From positions 52,881-91,842 of the forward strand of contig NZ_DIIM01000010.1 in the NCBI RefSeq assembly GCF_002420705.1: 38,962 bases of DNA, read 5' to 3'. The notes below the pieces were generated by a model that worked only from the letters and a program-made list of their open reading frames with translations, made no database searches and was not told where the DNA came from. The position numbers were made by a program, and so were the translations under genes. The stretch's first letter is position 1; the number at the start of each line of letters is the position of its first letter. Shown piece by piece: positions 1 through 6,654 of this stretch. This DNA is from Sphingobacterium sp. UBA5670. GTDB taxonomy: Bacteria; Bacteroidota; Bacteroidia; Sphingobacteriales; Sphingobacteriaceae.

Positions 1-85
1 AAGGGGCTTTATCATTAGAGTTTACTGAACCAGTTCGGTGAAAATATTAAACTTTATAAATCAGAATTATCGGGTTTTGCTGTTG

Positions 86-1492
86 CTATCGACGCTCCTG
101 ATATACGCCAATTTCATGAATGACAGCGCGATCTTTTTGAGCTTTGATGCTGAAACGTAATTTTTGTCCCAATACTTCGTCAAACCGAAAGATCTTGATG
201 CGCCCCTGCTGCACAGCCGTGGCTGCAATAGGTTGCCATTTACCATCCCTCAGGTAAGATAGACCGTATTGTGCCGGATGATCTTTTCCTTCAGTAATGA
301 CAACGCTGTTGAAGCTTTTGCTACGTTCAAAATCCAATTCATACCAGACTTCTCCTTTGACTGCCGGATTGGAAACCCAGGCGCTGCCAAAGTTATCATC
401 GTTAGCAAAATCCATGATATTCATATCGTCACTCCAGCTGCTGTATGAAGGTACTTGTTTAGCGATATTGTGGTCGACAATAGGAGCTTGGTAGTCTGGT
501 AGGGTGCTGTAGTTGGGTCTGTTTTTGTACAATGTGCCGATTTTTTTTAAGGCGTCGAGCGCATTCTGATCCATGAGGCCATCACTGTTTGGAGCTACAT
601 TGAGCATAAAGTTGCAATAGGCACTGTTGTAGGGGATAATGAATTTCTCAACCAGCTCATTGACATCCTTAACAGCTGTATTTGGAAATGAGGTTTTCCA
701 GAACCAATTCTGCTGTAAAGGAAGGCAAGCCATCGCAGGGAGTTTGTTGTGTTCTTTGGAAATAAATTGCCCAGCTCCTTGTTCGTACGATTTGATATCT
801 GTATAAAAGAGGGCATCACCGGGGTATTTTGCGGAATTGAGATCCATCAATAGGCATTTGGGCTGTAATGATTTGACAAGGTAATAGATGTCATCGAAAG
901 GAACATCGTCGTAAGAAATGCGTGACCAAGGGGCATCCCAGCCATCAATCACCAATGCGTCGATTTCTCCATATTGGGTGAGCAATTCGGTTAGTTGATC
1001 TTTGATCAGCTGGATATGGGCTTTGGTAATTGTGTGTGGCCGTATACCTTGGTGCATATCCAGTATCGAATAATACAACATTACCCGAAGGCCATTTTTG
1101 CGAAAGGCTTCAGTAAACTCCTTGACAACATCACGGTGCAAAGGTGTATTCATGACATTGTAGTCTGTGGTTTTGGTCTTCCAGATCGGGAAGCCGCTGT
1201 GGTGCTTGGTTGTCAGGCAGCCATAACTCATATTTGCCGATTTGGCCGCTTTTGCCCATTGATCTGCATTGAGTTTGGGCGATTTGAACAATTCGAGAGC
1301 AGCATTGGGATCGGACCAGTCCTGTTCCATAAAAGTTGGCATACCATAGTGGATAAACATGCCAAATCCTAGATTGACAAAATCGAGCTGGCTCTGCTCG
1401 AGTACTTTTTTTGAAAAACTGGTTTGCGCAAATAGGCTTTGGCCCAGCAGGAGGTAACATAGACAGAGTAGCGTCTGGGAAATTTTGGACAT
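86..1492 (-). CDS. GH29 alpha-L-fucosidase with C-terminal CBM-like domain
   Basis: Probably removes alpha-linked L-fucose from glycans in the periplasm or at the cell surface. The 468-residue protein begins with a cleavable signal peptide (residues 1-22, ending LFAQ). The GH29 barrel is shown by FGMFIHYG (about 43-50), the TTKHHSGF segment (about 94-101) and IDALVIDGWDAPW, where Asp183 matches the family's nucleophile. The last 110 or so residues (SAWVSNPAVKGEVWYELDF onward) look like an F5/8-type (CBM32-like) beta-sandwich. Length is normal for GH29. It is transcribed divergently from the two-component operon with a 129-bp gap, which carries a plausible -7 box at 1515-1522. Family assignment is strong; linkage preference (alpha-1,2, 1,3/4 or 1,6) cannot be read from sequence. 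Confidence 0.93.
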   Translation of the reverse strand: MSKISQTLLCLCYLLLGQSLFAQTSFSKKVLEQSQLDFVNLGFGMFIHYGMPTFMEQDWSDPNAALELFKSPKLNADQWAKAAKSANMSYGCLTTKHHSGFPIWKTKTTDYNVMNTPLHRDVVKEFTEAFRKNGLRVMLYYSILDMHQGIRPHTITKAHIQLIKDQLTELLTQYGEIDALVIDGWDAPWSRISYDDVPFDDIYYLVKSLQPKCLLMDLNSAKYPGDALFYTDIKSYEQGAGQFISKEHNKLPAMACLPLQQNWFWKTSFPNTAVKDVNELVEKFIIPYNSAYCNFMLNVAPNSDGLMDQNALDALKKIGTLYKNRPNYSTLPDYQAPIVDHNIAKQVPSYSSWSDDMNIMDFANDDNFGSAWVSNPAVKGEVWYELDFERSKSFNSVVITEGKDHPAQYGLSYLRDGKWQPIAATAVQQGRIKIFRFDEVLGQKLRFSIKAQKDRAVIHEIGVYQERR

Positions 1493-1514
1493 AATTTGCT
1501 AATTTGTTAGGCTG

Positions 1515-1522
1515 TAAAGATA
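1515..1522 (-). promoter_or_regulatory. Candidate -7 element for the GH29 gene
   Basis: On the minus strand this reads TATCTTTA, one mismatch from the Bacteroidota -7 consensus TAnnTTTG. It lies 22 bp before the GH29 start codon, giving a very short leader. No good -33 TTG is seen at the right distance, so an activator may be needed. A TTAGGC (minus GCCTAA) at 1507-1512 overlaps the likely start of transcription and resembles the repeats in front of the kinase gene. Confidence 0.4.
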
Positions 1523-1555
1523 GGACAAGGAGGAGTAACTTGTGTTTAACAGAAA

Positions 1556-1583
1556 CCTAATGAAAGCCTAATAAAAGCCTAAT
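1556..1583 (+). repeat. Three CCTAAT direct repeats at 11-bp spacing (candidate response-regulator operator)
   Basis: CCTAAT occurs at 1556-1561, 1567-1572 and 1578-1583, each exactly 11 bp after the last; the second and third copies share the longer AAGCCTAAT. The array ends 2 bp before a candidate -7 box. Tandem half-sites at one helical turn are the normal layout of OmpR/PhoB-type operators, and the operon downstream encodes an OmpR-type regulator. Autoregulation is inferred. Confidence 0.6.
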
Positions 1584-1585
1584 GG

Positions 1586-1593
1586 TATCTTGG
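1586..1593 (+). promoter_or_regulatory. Candidate -7 element of the two-component operon
   Basis: TATCTTGG differs by one base from TAnnTTTG and lies 28 bp before the kinase start codon. The -33 zone is occupied by the CCTAAT repeats, which fits a promoter activated or autoregulated by the downstream response regulator. Confidence 0.45.
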
Positions 1594-1621
1594 ATCGATA
1601 AATAGATGTTATTTTTAAACC

Positions 1622-3040
1622 ATGAACAGCGCCGGTAGAAATATATATCCCTGGGCATTTGGCACCAGCTTCCTGATCTTGACCCTGTTGATCGGTTTTT
1701 TGATCTTCAATACGTATAAGCTTGAAGATAAAAATTACCAGATTGGACAGCTCAATCTGATTCAGAATGCCTATGGTGCTGCAGTAATGGACGATAAGAT
1801 ATTCCCTGGTGGCAATACGATATTCCAAACTTCATTGGTGCCATGTCTTTCGATCTGGTATAAAAAAAAGCACACTGGTGCCTCAGATGCTTCTGAATTT
1901 GCACAACAATGTATGGAACCTTTTCTCAAGCGCTTGCGGCAAGAGCAATCACTGGATAGTATCTTTCAGCAGATTGTACAGCAGCAGCAACTTGATAGAG
2001 ATCTTGTCTATCTATTCCATTTTGATAAATTGGAAGTTTACGATGCGACAGTTAATGTTTGGAAGGCATTTTATGAAACGGCCAGTGATAATCCTGCTGG
2101 GGCCATAAGCGGTAGACTTGAAAATCCTGGGCTAAACAATCGGGTATTTGAACTATCGGTGAGTGATAAAAATCCATTTCCCTATCGATTTACGTATAGC
2201 CTATATGTAGATTATGAGAATCGAGGCTGGCGAATTTTCCAACAGATGGCACCCGTTTTTTTGCTGTCTTTGGCTTGTATTGCCGTCATTGTGCTGCTTA
2301 GTTACCGGACCTATAAAAATTGGATCAGCCAGCGTAAGCTCGCCGATCTCAAAACAAGTTTTCTGAACCATATGCGGCATGAATTCAACACACCACTGAC
2401 GACAATCTTGATCAGTGCACACAGCCTGATTGACCGTGAAACTAACAAAGACAAGCGGGAAGTGGAGCAGCTGGGGCTAGTCGTGGAGCGGCAGGCAAAG
2501 CGGCTCAAAGCATATTTTGAACAGGTCATGGGATCTGTTGCTTTACAGGAGCGGCCACCAAAAGTCGTACAGTTTCCACTGAACCAGCTGACACAGCAGC
2601 TGCTGGATGAGCTTCGCTTGCGTTATCAAGATGAGATTGAAATCCGATACGAAGCACTATTGCCTGACGTAGAAATGAAACTAGACGAAGATTATTATTT
2701 TTCGATTTTAGATAATCTGGTGTCCAATGCCATCAAATTTAACCCTAGTGATCAAAAAAATATTCGGTTTACTTGGCAGTTGACACAAGACCAATATTGT
2801 CTTAAAGTAGCAGATAATGGATCTGGTATAGCCTCCAATGAACGTTCTAAAGTATTTACAGCATTTTATCGGGGAAGATTATCGGGTAATAAACCGGGGC
2901 TTGGATTAGGTTTGTATTACATTAAATCCTGTTTGGACCGTTTGGGCTGGACAATTCATATCGAAGAAAAGCCAATTGCTGGGACGATTTTTTATATTTA
3001 CATGGGCAATGCGGCATTCAATGGCAAAAGACAAGATTGA
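1622..3040 (+). CDS. Membrane sensor histidine kinase
   Basis: Inner-membrane sensor that autophosphorylates and passes phosphate to the response regulator encoded next. The 472-residue protein has two membrane spans (about 11-31 and 209-230) enclosing a roughly 175-residue periplasmic sensor region of no recognised family. The dimerisation/phosphoacceptor motif NHMRHEFNTPL places the phosphorylated His at residue 253. The ATPase domain follows, with N-box ILDNLVSNAIKFNP (about 361-374), G1 VADNGSGI and G2 GLGLGLYYIK (about 425-434). There is no HAMP or PAS domain. The gene overlaps the regulator by 20 bp, indicating translational coupling. The general architecture is like Bacteroides RprX, but the stimulus is unknown. 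Confidence 0.93.
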   Translation: MNSAGRNIYPWAFGTSFLILTLLIGFLIFNTYKLEDKNYQIGQLNLIQNAYGAAVMDDKIFPGGNTIFQTSLVPCLSIWYKKKHTGASDASEFAQQCMEPFLKRLRQEQSLDSIFQQIVQQQQLDRDLVYLFHFDKLEVYDATVNVWKAFYETASDNPAGAISGRLENPGLNNRVFELSVSDKNPFPYRFTYSLYVDYENRGWRIFQQMAPVFLLSLACIAVIVLLSYRTYKNWISQRKLADLKTSFLNHMRHEFNTPLTTILISAHSLIDRETNKDKREVEQLGLVVERQAKRLKAYFEQVMGSVALQERPPKVVQFPLNQLTQQLLDELRLRYQDEIEIRYEALLPDVEMKLDEDYYFSILDNLVSNAIKFNPSDQKNIRFTWQLTQDQYCLKVADNGSGIASNERSKVFTAFYRGRLSGNKPGLGLGLYYIKSCLDRLGWTIHIEEKPIAGTIFYIYMGNAAFNGKRQD

Positions 3041-3725
3041 TATTCTTTTGATCGAAGACGAACCCGATCTGGGAGAGGTTTTTTCGCGCTATTTGCGCTA
3101 CAAAGGATTTACGGTGCTTTGGGAAAGTACGGCTGAAGGGGGCTGGGAAAATTTTCAGCGTGTTTCTGTCAAACTCCTGATCATCGATATCCAGCTGCCC
3201 GATGGTAATGGTTTTGATCTTGCACAACGGATGATCGCTAGTAATCCGGGACAGCCTGTTTTCTTTTTGACAGCACTTCATGAACGCAACGCTCGATTAA
3301 AGGGGCTTTCTTTAGGCGCTGTTGATTATATTGCCAAACCTTTTGATATGGACGAAATATTGCTCAAGATTCGCAATTTATTGAAGGTGGCATCCGTTTC
3401 AGACAAAGATGCTCTTTTACAGGTAGAATTGCAGATAGGCAACCTGCGGCTCAATATGGAGCGGTTTACACTGGATAATGGTTTACAACAGGTGCAAAAA
3501 CTCACTGTCAGGGAAGCAGAATTGCTGCATTTTTTGATTCTGAATAAAAATATGTTGGTCAATAAAAAAGATCTACTCTTGCAATTTTGGGGCAATACAG
3601 ACTTTTTCAATGGCAAGAGTTTGGAGGTTTTTATCTCCAGGCTCCGCAAATTATTGCAGATGGATCGTAAACTCCACATTGAAAGTATCTATGGTGCGGG
3701 TTATATATTACATGAACATATCTAA
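3021..3725 (+). CDS. OmpR-family response regulator
   Basis: DNA-binding partner of the preceding kinase. I take the ATG at 3021 (234 residues) because the protein then begins MAKDKIDILLIEDEPD, the normal start of a receiver domain; the longer upstream extension has no receiver homology. The receiver (1-120) has acidic Glu12/Asp13, phosphoacceptor Asp56 (LLIIDIQLPDG), Thr84 and Lys106 (AKPF). A winged-helix domain (about 135-234) ends with the typical FISRLRKLL recognition segment and IYGAGYIL wing. The start codon lies inside the end of the kinase gene. Direct repeats at 1556-1583 are a plausible binding site. Confidence 0.94.
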   Translation: MAKDKIDILLIEDEPDLGEVFSRYLRYKGFTVLWESTAEGGWENFQRVSVKLLIIDIQLPDGNGFDLAQRMIASNPGQPVFFLTALHERNARLKGLSLGAVDYIAKPFDMDEILLKIRNLLKVASVSDKDALLQVELQIGNLRLNMERFTLDNGLQQVQKLTVREAELLHFLILNKNMLVNKKDLLLQFWGNTDFFNGKSLEVFISRLRKLLQMDRKLHIESIYGAGYILHEHI

Positions 3726-3751
3726 TTCTTTTTTACACGAAGATCAATACA

Positions 3752-4336
3752 ATGTTATACGAAAATATTCTAAAAAATGTGTCTAAGTGCATTACTTTGA
3801 CCGCAGAAGAGACCGAGCAGTTCACAGGTATGTTAACGACAAAAAAAGTTCCCAAGAAGACCATGTTATTGGAGGAAGGGGAGATCTGCCAGTTTGAAGG
3901 TTATCTGCAAAAGGGCTGCGTGCGGATCTACTACCTCGACGAAAATGGCTTCGAAGTAACTTTAGCCTTTGCGGTCGAAGACTGGTGGATCAGTGATATT
4001 GCATCTTTTCATTATCATACGCCTTCGAGCCTCTACATGGAAACATTGGAAGATAGTGAGTTTTTAATGCTGACACCAGATACGAAAGAGCGGCTGCTGG
4101 AGACGATTCCAAAATTTGAACGTGTATTTCGTATGCTGGTTCAGCGCCGGCTAGCTGTTTTGCAGAATAGGTTGATCCATACGATGGCCAAACCTGCGGC
4201 AGATCGATACCTCGAATTTATCGCGCTTTATCCTACGATATCTCAGCGAGTACCACAATATTATATTGCTTCTTATTTGGGTGTTTCGCCGGAATTTGTC
4301 AGTATTATACGAAAACGGCTTGCAGCAAAGAAATAG
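3752..4336 (+). CDS. Crp/Fnr-family transcriptional regulator
   Basis: A 194-residue one-component regulator. Residues about 20-120 form a cyclic-nucleotide-binding-like beta-barrel (LLEEGEICQFEGYLQKGCVRIYY, then the region around FAVEDWWISD). The C-terminal part (about 150-190) is a short helix-turn-helix: VPQYYIASYLGVSPEFVSIIRKRL. No cysteine cluster typical of FNR iron-sulfur sensors is present, and the cAMP-contacting residues of E. coli CRP are not evident, so the ligand is unknown. It starts 26 bp after the response regulator on the same strand and is probably cotranscribed. Many Bacteroidota paralogues of this size are annotated only as Crp/Fnr family. Confidence 0.88.
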   Translation: MLYENILKNVSKCITLTAEETEQFTGMLTTKKVPKKTMLLEEGEICQFEGYLQKGCVRIYYLDENGFEVTLAFAVEDWWISDIASFHYHTPSSLYMETLEDSEFLMLTPDTKERLLETIPKFERVFRMLVQRRLAVLQNRLIHTMAKPAADRYLEFIALYPTISQRVPQYYIASYLGVSPEFVSIIRKRLAAKK

Positions 4337-4450
4337 CAGCAGCATTTGTTGCCAGTGGCTCAATAAGCTCGGAGTAGTTTTAAATGCTTAAGGACTGGGC
4401 TATTTTTATGCTTGAGCTTTTGAGGATGTATAAATTGAGCTTTCCGGCAA

Positions 4451-4480
4451 TTGGATTTTGTAAAAGGTATTGGATATTTG
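4451..4480 (+). promoter_or_regulatory. Weak candidate promoter for the AraC-type gene
   Basis: TTG at 4451-4453 and GATATTTG at 4473-4480 (one mismatch to TAnnTTTG) are separated by 19 bp. This would start transcription about 65 bp before the ATG at 4552 and supports the shorter start for the AraC-type gene, since the promoter lies inside the longer open frame. Confidence 0.3.
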
Positions 4481-4551
4481 TTACCTTTAGGCTAGGGCGG
4501 TGTTTGGATATCGGTACCAATGATCGCTGGGCTGTATATAGAGAAATAATA

Positions 4552-5367
4552 ATGAGCATAGAAGAGAATGATTTCGGGAAGGCGTTTTTGTATTCCTGTT
4601 ATGTCGAAAAAGTATTTGGCCACGAACAGTTTATCCCTGAGCATGTGGTGTTTTTTCAGCTGTCGGGTGAGACGCATCTCGACCATCAGAAGGGAAAACT
4701 AATTGCCACGGAGGGGCAGCTTGTTGTGGCACGTAGAAATCAGTTGGCTAAAGCTTTTAAGCATCCGGCAGCCAATAATGTTTACAAATCTGTTTCCGTA
4801 TTGTTGCAAGCAGATCGCCTGAAGCAATATGCGATGGATTATCATCTCAGTTCGGATAAAAAATACACGGGGGAGTCCAATGTCATGCTGGAAAGCAACC
4901 TGTTTATCAAAAGTTATTTCGAATCATTGAGTCCTTATGCCGAGGCCGCCGACCGCGTGAGTCCGCAGATGGAACAGATCAAAATTTATGAATTGATTAC
5001 CTTATTATTGGAGAGTTATCCGCAGCTGAAAGATCTGTTGTTTGACTTTTCGGAACCACATAAGATAGATCTGGAACAGTTCATGGTCAGGAACTATCGG
5101 TACAATGTGCCACTCGAAAACTTTGCGAAACTGACCGGCCGTAGCTTAGCGAGTTTTAAACGTGATTTTGAAAAGATATTTCAGACATCACCCCGAAAAT
5201 GGCTACAGGAAAAGCGTCTTTCCGAGGCTTATTATCTGATCGAAAATAAGCGTCAAAAACCTTCCGATTTTTATCTTGATCTCGGCTTTGAAAACCTCTC
5301 TCATTTTTATGCGTCTTTCAAGGAGAAGTTTGGGATAACGCCAGCGACCATCAATTCGGTCGCATAG
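4552..5367 (+). CDS. AraC-family transcriptional regulator
   Basis: A 271-residue regulator. The frame is open further upstream (to 4384), but those 56 residues have no family resemblance, and the ATG at 4552 gives MSIEENDFGKAF, a normal beginning. The N-terminal part (about 15-115) resembles the cupin-like sensor of AraC proteins (EHVVFFQLSGETHLDHQKGK). The C-terminal HTH pair covers about 170-271: VPLENFAKLTGRSLASFKRDF, then the second helix pair ending in FYLDLGFENLSHFYASFKEK. The gene converges on the MBL-fold hydrolase with only 2 bp between stop codons. That gene's upstream region has a 22-bp-spaced direct repeat typical of AraC sites, so it is a likely target. The inducer is unknown. 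Confidence 0.92.
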   Translation: MSIEENDFGKAFLYSCYVEKVFGHEQFIPEHVVFFQLSGETHLDHQKGKLIATEGQLVVARRNQLAKAFKHPAANNVYKSVSVLLQADRLKQYAMDYHLSSDKKYTGESNVMLESNLFIKSYFESLSPYAEAADRVSPQMEQIKIYELITLLLESYPQLKDLLFDFSEPHKIDLEQFMVRNYRYNVPLENFAKLTGRSLASFKRDFEKIFQTSPRKWLQEKRLSEAYYLIENKRQKPSDFYLDLGFENLSHFYASFKEKFGITPATINSVA

Positions 5368-5369
5368 AA

Positions 5370-6500
5370 CTATTTTCTCCACCAATAGCTAGGTTCTGTG
5401 GGGGGCTGATCGAGATTGATGACCTGGCCGATCATCGGAGTGAGCAAGGGTTGCTGCTGTTTTGCAGCTTCCGCGGAAATGCGTTCCAAAGGTTCGTTCC
5501 AGGCATGATTGGCAAGTACAAACTTGGAGGAATGGACGGGAAACAGCACGGTGGCTTTGAGGTCATGTGCTGCTTGGACGACCTCTTCTGGCATCATGTG
5601 GATATGTTTCCAGCTGAGGTTATATTGACCATTTTCCAATATAGCGAGATCAAAGGGACCTAATTGATTGCCGATTTCTTTAAAATGGTTATCGTAGCCA
5701 CTATCACCTCCTAAATAGAGTTTTAGGGAAGGTGTCTGCAGGACGTAGGAGGCCCATAATGTATTAGCGGTAAAGATGCTTCGACCCGAGAAATGTCGTG
5801 CCGGGGTGACCGTTACTTGAAAGCCGTCGCCTAGATCGATCTGATCCCACCAGTCTTTTTCGATGATCTGTTCGGGACGATATCCCCAATATTCGAGGTG
5901 GGAGCCAACGCCAAGACCAACAATGACTTTCCCAACCCGGGGCTGTAAAGCCTTTAGCGTTTTGTAATCCATGTGATCGTAATGATCGTGTGATATAAAT
6001 AGAAAATCAATCTGTGGCAGGTCAGCCGCGGTAGAGACATCGGCTCCTTTAAAAGCCTTTACACTACCCGGTATAGGAGAGGCGCTGCCACTAAATACGG
6101 GATCGACGAGGATGTTCTTGCCATCTAAACGAAGAAAATAGGAGGAGTGCCCAAACCAAACAAGTCCACGGGACTGGCTTAGTAGTATTGTCCAGTCGAT
6201 GTTCATCGTAGGTATAGCGTGCTTGGGACTCGTTTCATCCGAGCGCTTAAAAAAATAATCGTATAGGGCCACCCTCCAAGGTTGTGTTAACTGTGGTGTT
6301 GGGCTCATATTTCGAAATTTACCGTCCTTAAATTGCTTGGATAGTTGTATGCGCTGAAGTCTTTCGCCCGAAGGTCTTCTGCCAAATTGTGGATGCATCA
6401 TATATAGTCCGATGAAAGCGATGAGAACTGTCAGTCCTAAGATTGTTCTTTTCAAAAACCGAAGCCACTTATTGCTGTTATTTCTTGTTGTCATCTGCAT
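5370..6500 (-). CDS. Membrane-anchored MBL-fold metallo-hydrolase (UlaG/NAPE-PLD-like)
   Basis: A 376-residue metal-dependent hydrolase. An N-terminal span (about residues 17-35, FLKRTILGLTVLIAFIGLYMM) probably tethers it to the inner membrane facing the periplasm. The fold's metal motif is SHDHYDHMD with His171, His173, Asp175 and His176; LYLGGDSGYD and LFPVHSSKF supply the later ligands. The motif GLVWFGHSSYFLRLDGKNILVDPVF is typical of the UlaG/NAPE-PLD branch, whose members act on lactone or phosphodiester substrates; the actual substrate is unknown. ATG at 6500 is used; an in-frame ATG at 6494 would give a protein two residues shorter. The -7 box at 6514-6521 leaves almost no leader. Confidence 0.88.
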   Translation of the reverse strand: MQMTTRNNSNKWLRFLKRTILGLTVLIAFIGLYMMHPQFGRRPSGERLQRIQLSKQFKDGKFRNMSPTPQLTQPWRVALYDYFFKRSDETSPKHAIPTMNIDWTILLSQSRGLVWFGHSSYFLRLDGKNILVDPVFSGSASPIPGSVKAFKGADVSTAADLPQIDFLFISHDHYDHMDYKTLKALQPRVGKVIVGLGVGSHLEYWGYRPEQIIEKDWWDQIDLGDGFQVTVTPARHFSGRSIFTANTLWASYVLQTPSLKLYLGGDSGYDNHFKEIGNQLGPFDLAILENGQYNLSWKHIHMMPEEVVQAAHDLKATVLFPVHSSKFVLANHAWNEPLERISAEAAKQQQPLLTPMIGQVINLDQPPTEPSYWWRK

Positions 6501-6513
6501 TGTTGTATGGCAA

Positions 6514-6521
6514 CAAAGATA
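6514..6521 (-). promoter_or_regulatory. Candidate -7 element of the MBL-fold hydrolase gene
   Basis: Minus-strand TATCTTTG is a perfect match to TAnnTTTG, 13 bp before the start codon, so the mRNA would be nearly leaderless. There is no TTG at the -33 position, consistent with activator dependence. Confidence 0.55.
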
Positions 6522-6550
6522 GGACTCAAAAGGAGGTTATTTTTTCGCCG

Positions 6551-6581
6551 ATGGCTCAGTTTTATGTGCTGTATGGCTCAG
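6551..6581. repeat. ATGGCTCAG direct repeat, 22-bp period (candidate AraC-type operator)
   Basis: Identical 9-mers lie at 6551-6559 and 6573-6581, two helical turns apart, starting 29 bp upstream of the hydrolase -7 box. AraC-family activators typically contact direct repeats about 21-22 bp apart next to the -35 region, and an AraC-family gene is the immediate neighbour of the hydrolase. The pairing is inferred from position and geometry. Confidence 0.55.
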
Positions 6582-6620
6582 GGTAGTTGACCCGTGAAGG
6601 CGGTATTGGAAAATTTATCG

Positions 6621-6654
6621 AAGTCTGCCTCCATTTAGAGGCAGACTTTTTTTT
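6621..6654. terminator. Rho-independent terminator hairpin after the TlpA-like gene
   Basis: Arms AAGTCTGCCTC (6621-6631) and GAGGCAGACTT (6638-6648) form a perfect 11-bp stem with a 6-nt loop, followed on the plus strand by a run of T to 6654. The hairpin abuts the stop codon of the minus-strand thioredoxin gene (6653-6655). The T-run favours plus-strand termination, but the stem can also end the minus-strand operon. Confidence 0.8.

Noticed and set aside
10..50. Imperfect hairpin (ACTGAAC/GTTCGGT) downstream of GH29
   Set aside because: Short stem with a G-U pair and a 2-nt loop, without a T-run; not convincing as a terminator.
995..1372. Long plus-strand open frame (125 residues) opposite GH29
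   Set aside because: It lies wholly inside a well-supported GH29 gene in antisense and shows no protein family features.
4384..4551. N-terminal 56-residue extension of the AraC-type protein
   Set aside because: No resemblance to AraC sensors, rich in Trp/Phe/Cys, and it contains the likely promoter; the ATG at 4552 is a better start.
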